The notes beneath the pieces were generated by a model. It was not told the DNA's origin and did no database searches. It was given only the letters and a program-made list of their open reading frames with translations. The translations under genes were made by a program, and so were the position numbers. Below are positions 24,813 to 33,722 of a stretch of 64,000 bases of DNA, one piece after another. Origin of the DNA: Pseudophaeobacter sp. EL27. GTDB lineage: Bacteria > Pseudomonadota > Alphaproteobacteria > Rhodobacterales > Rhodobacteraceae. How positions within the stretch are numbered: the stretch's first letter is position 1; the number at the start of each line of letters is the position of its first letter. The DNA lies in NCBI RefSeq assembly GCF_900313025.1, contig NZ_OMPQ01000002.1:186001-250000 (forward strand), given 5' to 3'.

Positions 24813-26492
24813 TCAGCTGGCTTCCATATCTTCGATCAATCTGGTCTCCAGCAACTGGCCATTCTGATAGAGCAAAGGATAGGAAACCGCTGCCACATGG
24901 CTGTTGAACTCGCGCAGCGCCCGCAGGGTCTCCAGATGAATATCCGAAGTGTCAAAGCTGTGACGCTTGTTGTTTTGCAACCGCTTCAGGTGGCGCTTGC
25001 GGCTGTCGCGCTCCATCCGTTTCAGCTCTGTCTTTTCCGAATTGAGCAGCCGAGCGCTTTCCAGATCATTGGAGATAAGCACATTCGAGGCCAGCCGCAG
25101 ATTGGCCATGATCGCCTCATGCATATGCAGGATCTCCGTCCAGCCCTCGCTGGAGAACCGCAGGTTGCTTTTGTTCAATCGCGCCGCCAGCACCGCCAAT
25201 CGCCGTGCGGCCACATCACCAGCAGTTTCCAGCCGAATAGCATATTCCATCATCTCGCGGGCCTGTTTCAACTCGCCGTGGGTGAACCCTTCTGCCGGGA
25301 TATCCGCCACATAAGAGCGAATGCCTGACAAGCAGCTATTCACCTCTGGATCCAGCGCCTGCAGCGCCTTGATCTGCGCCGCGTCGCCAGTTTGGTAGAG
25401 ATCAGCCAATGGGCGGAACATGGTCTCGACCAGATCGCTCATCCTGAGCAGCTCTCGCTTGAGATTCGCCAGAACCTGCGCCGGGGGACCGTAGACGCCG
25501 GGCTCCAGCGCGCTCACCGGCCTACCCGCCAGACCCGGCTCAGGTGCAGGAGGGTCAGTCATCAAACGCTGCATCAGCGGCTCGATCCGCGCACAGATCG
25601 GCAAAGCCAGGACCAAGAGTGAGCCGTTAAAAGCCAGATGCACATAGACCAGCATTTGCCCTTCTGCAGCAAGGCCCTGTACCCCGGACAATAGCTCAGC
25701 CCCAAGGCCAGAATTGATCACCAACAGGCAAGCCAGTGCCCAGCTGCCGCGCAGCCCGAGGTTCGCATAGGGTATGCGCCGAGCGCTTTGGCTCATACCC
25801 CGGCTCAACCAAACGGGGATGAAGCCAGAGCCAAAATTGGCCCCCAGCACCAGCGACAACCCCGCTTCAAAGGGGATCGCACCGATCTGCACCAGGGTCA
25901 CACACATCAAAATGGCCGCCACCGAGGAATGCATCACAAAGGCAAGCCCCGCCCCCACCAGAAAGGCGGTGATATAGTCCCGCGCCAGATAGCCTGCTAC
26001 CGCGGGCAAAAAGGCGCTGTCACGGATCGGGTCCATTGCCTCGCGCAGGAACCGCAGCGAGATCAGGATAAAGGCCACCCCCAGCAAGATTCGCCCGGCT
26101 TGGCGGGTTTTCTTGCCCTCCGTTTTGACAAAGAGATAGCCCCCCACGGCCAAAAGCACCGGCACCAGCCAGTCCAGCCTGAAGGACAGGATCTGAATGA
26201 TCAGCGCCGAGCCCAGATCCCCGCCCAGCACAATGGCCAGACCAGTGGGAAAGGCGAGATAGCCACCAGAGGCAAACCCCGTGACCAGCAGCGTCACCGC
26301 CGCCGAGCTTTGCAACACTAGCGCCAGTCCCAGCCCGACACCACTGGCCTGCAACTGGCTGCCGGTACCCGTCAACAGGCGCTGAAACGAGGCCCCATAG
26401 CTGCGCTCAATACCAGTGCGCACCATGCGCACCGCAAAGAGCAGAAACATGGTGGCCCCAGCGAGGCTGATGAGAAAGGTCAGAATGGCCAT
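24813..26492 (-). CDS. Na/Pi cotransporter family protein with PhoU-like C-terminus (YjbB-like)
   Basis: 559 residues. The N-terminal 320 residues contain about eight membrane segments and the two inverted QSSAAVT and HSSVAAI motifs of the Na/Pi cotransporter (NptA/SLC34-like) family. The C-terminal 220 residues are soluble and helical, like PhoU, with Lys/Arg-rich helices near the end. Bacterial members such as YjbB move phosphate across the inner membrane, often outward. The gene starts next to the stop of the DeoR regulator gene, so the two are coupled. Confidence 0.88.
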   Translation of the reverse strand: MAILTFLISLAGATMFLLFAVRMVRTGIERSYGASFQRLLTGTGSQLQASGVGLGLALVLQSSAAVTLLVTGFASGGYLAFPTGLAIVLGGDLGSALIIQILSFRLDWLVPVLLAVGGYLFVKTEGKKTRQAGRILLGVAFILISLRFLREAMDPIRDSAFLPAVAGYLARDYITAFLVGAGLAFVMHSSVAAILMCVTLVQIGAIPFEAGLSLVLGANFGSGFIPVWLSRGMSQSARRIPYANLGLRGSWALACLLVINSGLGAELLSGVQGLAAEGQMLVYVHLAFNGSLLVLALPICARIEPLMQRLMTDPPAPEPGLAGRPVSALEPGVYGPPAQVLANLKRELLRMSDLVETMFRPLADLYQTGDAAQIKALQALDPEVNSCLSGIRSYVADIPAEGFTHGELKQAREMMEYAIRLETAGDVAARRLAVLAARLNKSNLRFSSEGWTEILHMHEAIMANLRLASNVLISNDLESARLLNSEKTELKRMERDSRKRHLKRLQNNKRHSFDTSDIHLETLRALREFNSHVAAVSYPLLYQNGQLLETRLIEDMEAS

Positions 26493-26493
26493 G

Positions 26494-27300
26494 TCATGCC
26501 TCCTCGGCTGTTGGGGTGGCTAGGGCAAAAGCGACTCCCCAGTCCGTCAAGGCCCGCGCCAGCTTCTTTCCCGGCTCCCGGTCGCTGACCAGGAGGCTCA
26601 GTTGCTGCGGTGCCGGACCGCGATGCGGGGCGCTTTCGGTGAATTTGGAATGGGTGGTCACCACGATGACCTGCTCAGCAGCGGCGGTGACAGCGAGCGT
26701 CAGCTCTGCCTCGGCTGCATTGTGGAACAGCAATCCATATTTGGGCGACAGCGCATCGGCAGACAGGACCACCACATCAAAGGCAAACCGCGCCGCCTGC
26801 GCCTCGGCCACCGGGCCAAAGGTGCCGCGATCATCACTGCACATTTCACCGCCCAGCAGGTGCAGCCTGTTGCCATTGTGATTGGCCAGTAGCTGCGCCA
26901 CCCCGATCGAATTTGTCACCACCGTCAGATTACGGCGTTGCCGCAGCGCCTCGGCCACAAAGGAGGTGGTGGAGCCCACATCGAGGAACACCGTCATGCC
27001 ATCCTCACTCCTTGGTAAAACCGCTGCTGCAATCTGGGCTTTCTCATCCGGGTTTTCGCCCATGCGCCGGAAAAAACTAGGGCCTGTTTCACCAGAGCTG
27101 CGCGGTCCGACAAGGTAGGCCCCACCGCGTACCCGCTCCACCGATCCGGCCTTGGCCAGTGCCTTGATGGTGCGGCGCACGGTTTCCTCTGAGACATCCA
27201 GCATCAAAGCCAGTTCAGCACTGCGCCCCGATCCGCCAAGACGCCGCAGGGTCTCAAGCAATTCGACCTCACGGTGAGAGGGCGGTGCAGGCTTGGACAT
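26494..27300 (-). CDS. DeoR/GlpR family transcriptional regulator
   Basis: A 268-residue DeoR-type regulator. The N-terminal winged helix is visible as VELLETLRRLGGSGRSAELA then VSEETVRRTIKALAKAG, and the C-terminal sensor (DeoRC) domain has FLDVGSTTSFVAEAL and VVTNSIGVAQLL with LLGGE. Members usually respond to phosphorylated sugars. The ATG at 27300 gives a normal N-terminus; a longer frame to 27339 was not used. It is divergent from the sulfatase/PMH-like gene and stop-to-start coupled with the Na/Pi gene, so it probably controls both. Confidence 0.9.
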   Translation of the reverse strand: MSKPAPPSHREVELLETLRRLGGSGRSAELALMLDVSEETVRRTIKALAKAGSVERVRGGAYLVGPRSSGETGPSFFRRMGENPDEKAQIAAAVLPRSEDGMTVFLDVGSTTSFVAEALRQRRNLTVVTNSIGVAQLLANHNGNRLHLLGGEMCSDDRGTFGPVAEAQAARFAFDVVVLSADALSPKYGLLFHNAAEAELTLAVTAAAEQVIVVTTHSKFTESAPHRGPAPQQLSLLVSDREPGKKLARALTDWGVAFALATPTAEEA

Positions 27301-27393
27301 CGGGCAAAACTCCACAACATGACAGAAAACATCGCCCAAACTGCCGCGTTAGCGCCCACAACGCAAGTCACAATCCACAAATTGCCAACAAAG

Positions 27394-27470
27394 CGGTCAA
27401 TTTCGGTCAAACGAGGTGGAAATGCCTCTTCCCAAATCGTGAGTGACAGGCTTATCTGTGCCAAACGAGG
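27394..27470. promoter_or_regulatory. direct repeats in the DeoR/PMH divergent promoter region
   Basis: CGGTCAA occurs at 27394-27400 and 27404-27410, ten bases apart, and CAAACGAGG occurs at 27408-27416 and 27462-27470. DeoR-type regulators often bind short direct repeats, so these are operator candidates in the 198-base divergent gap. Confidence 0.4.
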
Positions 27471-27498
27471 CACCAGATCTGTCAAAGGAATTCAGCAC

Positions 27499-29055
27499 AT
27501 GAGCAAAGATGCGGCCCAGCAAAAGAACGTATTGTTCATTCTGATTGACCAGCTGCGGGCAGACTGTCTGAGCGGCGCCCTGGCACAACACGTCGCCCTG
27601 CCGAATCTGCGTGCACTGATGGCCGAGGCGGTGACATTTGAGCAGAACTACACGGTGGTGAACCCCTGCGGCCCCTCACGCGCCTCGATCCTGACCGGGC
27701 AATATGCGATGAATCACCGCTCGGTGCGCAACGGCACCCCATTGCGTCATGACATCCCCACCCTGCCCGGTGAAATGCGCAAGGCTGGCTATGTGCCGAT
27801 GCTCTTTGGCTATACCGACACCTCGCGTGACCCACGGATGCATCACCCCAATGATCCGGCCATTCGCACCTATGAACAGCATATGGATGGCTTTCAGGAG
27901 ATGTTGGAGATGCGGTTGGAAATGTCCTATCCATGGCGTGCCGATCTACTAAACAAGGGCTATAGGTTCGACGACTACTGGGACCTGCACCAACCGGTCT
28001 CACCCACTGGCGGCAAGGCCAAACTGAACGATCCCGCTCCCTACAGGGCCGAGGACAGCGACACCGCCTTTTTGACCGATCGATTTTTGGCCACGCTGCC
28101 CGCCTATACTGATCAAAGCTGGTTTGCCCATCTCACCTATATTCGCCCGCACCCGCCGCTGGTCGCGCCTGCCCCCTACAACAGCATGTATGACCCCGCC
28201 GCTCTGCCTCTGCCCTCGCGCCATGACACCGCAGAAGCGGAATGCGAAATGCACCCCTTCTTTGCCCCCACAACCCAGGCCTATAGCCCGGCCTCGGCTG
28301 TGCTGGGTTTTCCGGATCTGGAACCCAGCGATGACAACATTCAAACCCTGCGGGCGCTCTATCTGGGGCTGGCAAGCGAGGTCGACGCCCACATTGGCCG
28401 GGTTGTGCAATTCCTCAAGGACAGCGGCCAGGAGGACAACACTCTGCTGGTGCTGAGTGCGGATCACGGCGAGATGCTCGGGGACCGCCACAGCTGGGGC
28501 AAGTTCTCGGTCTATGATGCCGCCTATAAAACTCCGCTGATTATCCGCATGCCCGGCAATGAGACCCGCGCTGGATCGGTGGTGCAGGAGATCACCGAAT
28601 CTATCGACCTCACCCCCACCATTCTGGACTGGGTCGGGCAAGAGATCCCCAATGCCCTGGATGGCGCCTCACTGCTGCCGCTGTTGCATGGCGAGACCCC
28701 GGCGGGCTGGCGGCAGTACTCCTATTCGGAACTCGACTTTGGCGACCCTGAGGTGCCGACCATCTGGCAACAGATGCTGGGCACCGCCACCTCTGAATCA
28801 AGCCTCGCCATCCTGCGCGACACACGCTTTACCCTAGTGGAATTTGCGGCTGATCTGCCGCCGCTTCTGTTTGACCGTCAGGGCGCGGGTGAGATGGAAA
28901 ATGTGGCTCTAAACAGAGCATATCAGTTGGATCTTACCCGGCTCACCCGGCAGATGCTGCGCCACCGGATGCGCAATGCGGATCACAGCCTGTCGCTCTA
29001 TTCTGTCACATCCGAAGGGCCACGCGAACAAAGGCGCGACAGGCCGGGGGCCTAG
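27499..29055 (+). CDS. phosphonate monoester hydrolase/arylsulfatase-type sulfatase
   Basis: A 518-residue member of the alkaline phosphatase/sulfatase superfamily. NPCGPSRASILTG carries C57, the cysteine that is converted to formylglycine; FILIDQLRAD and SADHGEMLGD carry metal ligands. MNHRSVRNGTPL, a YTDTSRDPR segment, MDGFQ and IRPHPPLVAPAPYNSMY closely resemble the rhizobial phosphonate monoester hydrolase, which also cleaves phosphodiesters and sulfate esters. It has no signal peptide, so it should act in the cytoplasm. The ATG at 27499 follows AAAGGA; a longer frame to 27274 overlaps the regulator. Specificity is inferred from recalled sequence resemblance. Confidence 0.85.
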   Translation: MSKDAAQQKNVLFILIDQLRADCLSGALAQHVALPNLRALMAEAVTFEQNYTVVNPCGPSRASILTGQYAMNHRSVRNGTPLRHDIPTLPGEMRKAGYVPMLFGYTDTSRDPRMHHPNDPAIRTYEQHMDGFQEMLEMRLEMSYPWRADLLNKGYRFDDYWDLHQPVSPTGGKAKLNDPAPYRAEDSDTAFLTDRFLATLPAYTDQSWFAHLTYIRPHPPLVAPAPYNSMYDPAALPLPSRHDTAEAECEMHPFFAPTTQAYSPASAVLGFPDLEPSDDNIQTLRALYLGLASEVDAHIGRVVQFLKDSGQEDNTLLVLSADHGEMLGDRHSWGKFSVYDAAYKTPLIIRMPGNETRAGSVVQEITESIDLTPTILDWVGQEIPNALDGASLLPLLHGETPAGWRQYSYSELDFGDPEVPTIWQQMLGTATSESSLAILRDTRFTLVEFAADLPPLLFDRQGAGEMENVALNRAYQLDLTRLTRQMLRHRMRNADHSLSLYSVTSEGPREQRRDRPGA

Positions 29056-29184
29056 CCCTCTGCCTCCTTGCGCCCTTTGCCGCTGCCCCCTTGACCTCGC
29101 ACCCGGGCGTCAGGCACAACCGCGGCAGTTTAGCGATAACATGAACAGGGCCTGCCCCTGAACACCTGCAAAGCGGAGCCCCGG

Positions 29185-30453
29185 ATGATCCCTCTTTTGC
29201 AAGATGCCACAGCCCTATTCACAGCCGCCGTGGCCCGCGCCAATCCTGAAACGGCGTTGCGACAGGCGCTGCAGACTGCTCCTTTGCAAACGCCCGAGGC
29301 GAGCGGGGGACATTACATCCTTGCCCTGGGCAAGGCCGCCGTGCCGATGATGCGCGAGATGCTGCGCCATGTCCCCGCCCCCCGTCAGGCGCTGGCCATC
29401 ACCAACCCTGAAAACCTGACAGAGCTTGCCGGGGTGCAGGTTCTGGCCGGGTCACACCCGGTGCCGGACCAGGCCAGTGCGGATGCGGGCGTTGCGGTGA
29501 TTGACTTCCTGTCACAGACCTCCGCGCAGGACCGGGTCACGGTCCTGGTCTCTGGCGGCGGTTCGGCACTGATGGTGACCCCGGCCGCTGGCCTTACCCT
29601 TGCGGATAAGGCACAGGTGGGCAAGGCGCTGCTGGCCTCCGGGCTAGAAATCCAAGAGATGAACCTGGTACGCCAACAACTCTCGGAACTGAAAGGCGGC
29701 GGCCTGCTACGCCATGCAGCGCCAGCACCGGTGCAGGCCTATATCCTGTCGGATGTTATTGGCGATGATCTGCGCGCCATTGCCTCAGGGCCGACGGTAT
29801 CGGCTTTGGGTGACCCGGCGGCGGCACGCAGCCTCTTGCAAAGGGCCGGGATCTGGGAGGGTCTGCCCGCATCGGTCCAGACCCACCTGACATCCTACTC
29901 CAGTGCTGTCTCTCTGCCCAAGGTGCAGAACACCCTAATAGGCTCTAACCGGCACAGTTTAGCCGCAATGATCGATCAGGCCCGTGCCCTGGGCTGGCAG
30001 CCAGAGCTGGTCAGCGACCATCTGATTGGCGATGTGGCGGAGGCGGTGGAGGACATCCTGCAGGCAGTCAAAGATGCTCCGGCGGATCAACCTTTGGCGC
30101 TGATCTTTGGCGGCGAGACCACCGTCCGCTTGCAGGGAACCGGGCGCGGTGGGCGCAATCAGGAACTGGCCCTGCGCATGGCCCAACGCGGTGCGACAGA
30201 GCTGAGCGGCGACTGGCTGTTTCTGTCGGGCGGGACCGATGGCCGGGATGGCCCCACCGATGCAGCCGGCGGCATTGCCACGCCGCGGACCTGGGCCGAT
30301 ATTGCCAAAGCAGGTGCAGACCCCGAGACCCTGCTTGCCAATAACGACAGCTACGCCGCGCTCAAAGCCGCAGATGCCCTGCTGACCTGTGGCGGCACCG
30401 GTACCAATGTGGCGGATGTGCAGGTCTTTCTGCGCCGAACCGGCACGTCCTAA
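29185..30453 (+). CDS. glycerate 2-kinase, MOFRL/DUF4147 type
   Basis: A 422-residue class II glycerate kinase (GckA/TtuD type) that phosphorylates D-glycerate. LALGKAAVPMM, VTVLVSGGGSALM, LVRQQLSELKGGGL and YILSDVIGDDL belong to the N-terminal DUF4147 domain, and GGETTVRLQGTGRGGRNQELAL with GGTDGRDGPTDAAGG to the C-terminal MOFRL domain. It links hydroxypyruvate or tartronate-semialdehyde metabolism to glycolysis. It follows the PMH-like gene after 129 bases in the same direction; cotranscription is possible but not shown. Confidence 0.93.
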   Translation: MIPLLQDATALFTAAVARANPETALRQALQTAPLQTPEASGGHYILALGKAAVPMMREMLRHVPAPRQALAITNPENLTELAGVQVLAGSHPVPDQASADAGVAVIDFLSQTSAQDRVTVLVSGGGSALMVTPAAGLTLADKAQVGKALLASGLEIQEMNLVRQQLSELKGGGLLRHAAPAPVQAYILSDVIGDDLRAIASGPTVSALGDPAAARSLLQRAGIWEGLPASVQTHLTSYSSAVSLPKVQNTLIGSNRHSLAAMIDQARALGWQPELVSDHLIGDVAEAVEDILQAVKDAPADQPLALIFGGETTVRLQGTGRGGRNQELALRMAQRGATELSGDWLFLSGGTDGRDGPTDAAGGIATPRTWADIAKAGADPETLLANNDSYAALKAADALLTCGGTGTNVADVQVFLRRTGTS

Positions 30454-30456
30454 AGG

Positions 30457-30891
30457 CTAGAGCTCGATTTCGTCCAGCTCGTTCAGCAGATCCAACAGCG
30501 CCTCATAGCGCTCATGTCCCATTTTCTCACGGGTGCGGGTGACGATGGCGATACTGGCGGCAATATTGGCCTCGATGATCTTTTCCCCCGCATCCGTGAT
30601 ACGGACGATCTGGCGACGCCGGTCCACCTTGTCGCGTTCGCGGCTGATCAGCGCTTTTTCATCCAGCTTTTGCAAAATGCGGGTCAGGCTGGGTAGCAAG
30701 AGACAGGCCTGATCGGCAATCTCGGTGGGATCAATCCCGTCGCCTTCCTGCACCACCCGCAGAACCCGCCATTGCTGTTCGGTCAGATCCACATCGCTCA
30801 ACAGCTTGCGGATCGGTCCCATGACTCGCTCGCGCGCACGGAGCAGGGCAATTGGCAAAGAGCGGGCGGTCGAAGGCAATCTGTTTTTCAT
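30457..30891 (-). CDS. hpaR: HpaR-type MarR family regulator
   Basis: A 144-residue winged-helix regulator. SLPIALLRARERVMGPIRK then LTEQQWRVLRVV matches the HpaR subgroup, and DPTEIADQACLLLPSLTRIL with RDKVDRRRQIVRIT forms the DNA-binding wing. HpaR represses homoprotocatechuate catabolic genes. It is divergent from the homoprotocatechuate dioxygenase gene, which supports the assignment. Several starts are possible; the ATG at 30891 gives the usual length. It converges with the glycerate kinase gene after 3 bases. Confidence 0.88.
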   Translation of the reverse strand: MKNRLPSTARSLPIALLRARERVMGPIRKLLSDVDLTEQQWRVLRVVQEGDGIDPTEIADQACLLLPSLTRILQKLDEKALISRERDKVDRRRQIVRITDAGEKIIEANIAASIAIVTRTREKMGHERYEALLDLLNELDEIEL

Positions 30892-30950
30892 ATCCCGTAT
30901 ATCACCCATATTCCTGTCCAAAGGCAATTGCAGACGCGATTTTTCAGTAT

Positions 30951-30987
30951 TTGACAGGCTTCACACAAAAAGCTACACATGTTAACA
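30951..30987 (+). promoter_or_regulatory. candidate hpaD promoter and HpaR site
   Basis: TTGACA at 30951-30956 and TACACA at 30974-30979 are 17 bases apart. The palindrome TGTTAACA (30980-30987) lies directly downstream of the -10 box, a suitable place for repressor binding. The hpaD start is at 31035. Confidence 0.5.
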
Positions 30988-31034
30988 ACAAATGGAACCC
31001 TCGGGGCCTTGCCCCCTCTGCAAGGAGCCTGCCC

Positions 31035-32015
31035 ATGCCCGTTCCCGCCCCGGTGCTCTATCCACCTTTCAATATCGTCCGGCTCTCCCATGTAGAATAT
31101 CGCGTCACCGACCTGGCAGCATCGCGCCACTTCTATGTCGACACCCTGGGGCTGCAGGTCACCCAAGAGGATGAGAGCCGCATCTATCTGCGTGCCATGG
31201 AGGAACGCGGCCATCATTGCATTGTGCTGGTCCAGGCCGAAAAGGCCGAGGTTGGCGTGTTGGGTTTCAAACTCTATGACGATCCCGATCTGGACAAGGC
31301 CGCCGATTTCTTTGCCGCAAAGGGGCTGCCGGTCGAGTGGGTCGAGCGCCCCCATATGGGCCGCTGCCTGCGCACCCGTGACCCTTGGGGCATCCCGTTG
31401 GAATTCTATGTCAAGATGGAGCGGCTGGAGCCAATCCATCAGCAATATAGGCTCTATAACGGGGTAAAACCGCTGCGCATCGACCATTTCAACATGTTCT
31501 CCGCGGATGTGGATGCCTCAGTCGCCTTCTACAACGAGATCGGTTTCCGGGTGACGGAATACACCGAAGATGACGAAAGCGGCAGGGTCTGGGCCGCCTG
31601 GATGCACCGCAAGGGCGGCGTGCATGATGTGGCCTTTACCAATGGCACAGGCCCCCGCCTGCATCACTCTGCTTTTTGGGTGCCGACGCCGCTCAATATC
31701 ATTGATCTGCTCGATCTGATGTCCACCACCGGATATGTCGCCAATATCGAGCGCGGCCCCGGACGCCATGGTATCTCAAACGCCTTTTTCCTTTATGTGC
31801 TGGACCCCGACGGCCATCGGATCGAGATCTATTGCTCGGATTACCAGACCGTCGATCCCGACCTCGAAGCAATCAAATGGTCGCTCAAAGACCCGCAGCG
31901 CCAGACCCTCTGGGGGGAGCCCGCACCGCGCAGTTGGTTTGAGCACGGCTCGACCTTTGAAGGGGCCAGCACCACGGAAAGCGCGCTGAAGGCACAGCCG
32001 ATCATTGCACCCTAA
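31035..32015 (+). CDS. hpaD: homoprotocatechuate (3,4-dihydroxyphenylacetate) 2,3-dioxygenase, type I extradiol
   Basis: A 326-residue two-module VOC extradiol dioxygenase. RIDHFN (H151), GPRLHHSAF (H211) and HRIEIY (E264) supply the metal facial triad. AAWMHRKGGVHDVAF, IERGPGRHGISNAFFLYVLD and a DY..VDPD segment match the Brevibacterium/Arthrobacter HPCD type rather than the enterobacterial LigB-like HpaD. The enzyme opens the ring of homoprotocatechuate. The ATG at 31035 follows CAAGGAG; the frame extends to 30852 but this would cross the promoter. Next to hpaR, it is the first gene of this catabolic unit. Confidence 0.92.
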   Translation: MPVPAPVLYPPFNIVRLSHVEYRVTDLAASRHFYVDTLGLQVTQEDESRIYLRAMEERGHHCIVLVQAEKAEVGVLGFKLYDDPDLDKAADFFAAKGLPVEWVERPHMGRCLRTRDPWGIPLEFYVKMERLEPIHQQYRLYNGVKPLRIDHFNMFSADVDASVAFYNEIGFRVTEYTEDDESGRVWAAWMHRKGGVHDVAFTNGTGPRLHHSAFWVPTPLNIIDLLDLMSTTGYVANIERGPGRHGISNAFFLYVLDPDGHRIEIYCSDYQTVDPDLEAIKWSLKDPQRQTLWGEPAPRSWFEHGSTFEGASTTESALKAQPIIAP

Positions 32016-32020
32016 ACATA

Positions 32021-32099
32021 AGGGCTGGGCCCGGCCCTGGGAGGAAGCGAAAGCGTCCTCCCTTGGGGAGGGTCGGGCGCTGCCCGTGCGGTGCACGGG
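32021..32099 (+). repeat. structured leader between hpaD and the decarboxylase
   Basis: Three consecutive inverted repeats: AGGGC/GCCCT (32021-32038), GGGAGGA-A-GC-GAAA-GC-G-TCCTCCC (32039-32062, with a GAAA tetraloop) and CCCGTGC-GGT-GCACGGG (32083-32099). The ribosome binding site AAGGAG of the next gene follows within a few bases. Confidence 0.6.
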
Positions 32100-32116
32100 A
32101 CAAGGAGAAGAAAAAC

Positions 32117-33526
32117 ATGAAATGGGATGAGTTCTCAGGCTGGGGCCGCCGCATTGCGGATTGGGCACAGGACTACCATCTGACCGTTGGTGACAAACCA
32201 GTGCGCGCCAATACCGAACCCGGCGATGTGCTGAACGCCCTGCCCGCCACGCCGCCTGAGGGCGGCGAGGGCATGGAGGCGATTTTTGCCGATTTTGAAG
32301 AGATCGTGATGCCAGGGATCACCCATTGGCAGCACCCGCGTTTCTTTGCCTATTTCACCTCCAATGCCGCCGCCCCCTCGGTGCTGGCAGAGTTCCTCAC
32401 CTCCGCCATCGCGCCGCAATGTATGCTCTGGCAGACCTCACCGGCGGCAACCGAGATGGAAACCCGGATGATGGACTGGCTACGTCAGGCGCTGGATCTG
32501 CCGAGTGAGTTCCAAGGTGTCATCCAAGACAGTGCTTCGTCAGCGACGCTGGCGGCGGTACTGACCATGCGGGAAAAGGCGCTGAACTGGCAGGGCAATC
32601 AACAGGGATTGTTTGCGCAGAAACCACTGCGGATCTACTGCTCGGCAGAGGTGCATACCTCGGTGGATCGCGCCATCTGGGTTGCGGGTATTGGCCAGCA
32701 AAACCTGGTGCGGGTGCCGATCAAAGGCACCTGGCGCGGTATGGACCCTGAGGCCCTGCGCAGCGCCATTGAAGCAGACAAAGCGGCTGGGTTGCAGCCC
32801 GCCGGGTTGATCCTTTGTGTGGGTGGCACTGGGACCGGCGCCACGGATCCAGTGGATGAATGCCTGACAATCGCCGAAGAATACGGGCTTTACAGCCATA
32901 TCGATGCCGCCTGGGCAGGATCGGCAATGATCTGCCCCGAGTATCGCCACTATTGGCCGGGCGTCGAGCGTGCCGACAGCATCGTCTTTAACCCGCATAA
33001 ATGGCTGGGCGTGCAGTTTGATTGCTCGGCGCATTTCCTGAAGAACCCCGATGATCTGGTGCAGACCCTGGCTATCAGCCCGGAATACCTGAAGACCCAC
33101 GGCAAGGATGGGATCATCAATTACTCGGAATGGTCGGTGCCCCTGGGCCGACGTTTTAGGGCGCTGAAGATCTGGTTCCTGATCCGCACCTATGGTCTGG
33201 AAGGGCTGCGCCAGCGACTGCGCAATCACATCAACTGGTCCAATAAACTGCATGAAAGCCTCGCATTAGAGCCTGATTTCGAAATTGTGACCCCACCGAT
33301 GTGGTCACTCTGGACCTTCCGCTATGCCCCCAAGGGCGCCGCGGATCTGGATGATCTGAACCTGCGGCTGGTCAATGCCATCAATGATGACGGGCGCATC
33401 TATCTGACCCAGACACGGGTTGACGGCGATCTGGTGATCCGCTTTCAGGCGGGCCAGTTTGAAACCACCGAAGCCGACGTGATGATGGCCCATGCGGTCA
33501 TCACAGAAATCGCCGCCACACTCTGA
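32117..33526 (+). CDS. PLP-dependent aromatic L-amino-acid decarboxylase
   Basis: A 469-residue group II decarboxylase. FNPHKWLGV carries the PLP lysine K295; HWQHPRFFAYF and IDAAWAGSAMICPE are substrate- and cofactor-site segments conserved in tyrosine/DOPA/tryptophan decarboxylases. The reaction would yield an aromatic amine such as tyramine or dopamine. With hpaD alongside, a route amino acid to amine to (hydroxy)phenylacetate to homoprotocatechuate is plausible, but no amine oxidase or 4-HPA hydroxylase is in the window. The ATG at 32117 follows AAGGAG. Substrate preference cannot be read from the sequence. Confidence 0.9.
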   Translation: MKWDEFSGWGRRIADWAQDYHLTVGDKPVRANTEPGDVLNALPATPPEGGEGMEAIFADFEEIVMPGITHWQHPRFFAYFTSNAAAPSVLAEFLTSAIAPQCMLWQTSPAATEMETRMMDWLRQALDLPSEFQGVIQDSASSATLAAVLTMREKALNWQGNQQGLFAQKPLRIYCSAEVHTSVDRAIWVAGIGQQNLVRVPIKGTWRGMDPEALRSAIEADKAAGLQPAGLILCVGGTGTGATDPVDECLTIAEEYGLYSHIDAAWAGSAMICPEYRHYWPGVERADSIVFNPHKWLGVQFDCSAHFLKNPDDLVQTLAISPEYLKTHGKDGIINYSEWSVPLGRRFRALKIWFLIRTYGLEGLRQRLRNHINWSNKLHESLALEPDFEIVTPPMWSLWTFRYAPKGAADLDDLNLRLVNAINDDGRIYLTQTRVDGDLVIRFQAGQFETTEADVMMAHAVITEIAATL

Positions 33527-33540
33527 ACGACCTTCCCGCT

Positions 33541-33604
33541 CCTCTCCCCTCGTGGCGCCTTGCAGCTGGGGGAGAGGCAAAGTAAGCCTCTCGCTGCGGG
33601 AGAG
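33541..33604 (+). terminator. tandem hairpins after the decarboxylase
   Basis: CCTCTCCCC/GGGGAGAGG (33541-33577, 19-base loop) and CTCTC/GAGAG (33588-33604) follow the decarboxylase stop by 15 bases. There is no T run, so this may be a processing or stability signal rather than a true terminator. Confidence 0.5.
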
Positions 33605-33629
33605 CTGCGACATACGTATTTCCCTGCAA

Positions 33630-33659
33630 TTGACCAAAACGTGAGGCCGCCGTTAGCCT
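33630..33659 (+). promoter_or_regulatory. possible promoter of the binding-protein gene
   Basis: TTGACC (33630-33635) and TAGCCT (33654-33659) are 18 bases apart; the binding-protein ATG is at 33723. The -10 match is weak. Confidence 0.3.
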
Positions 33660-33722
33660 GAAGGCACAGGAGCGAGACTGCGCCAGCCACTATAAATTGG
33701 CGCGCCCTCAGGGAGGAACGAC

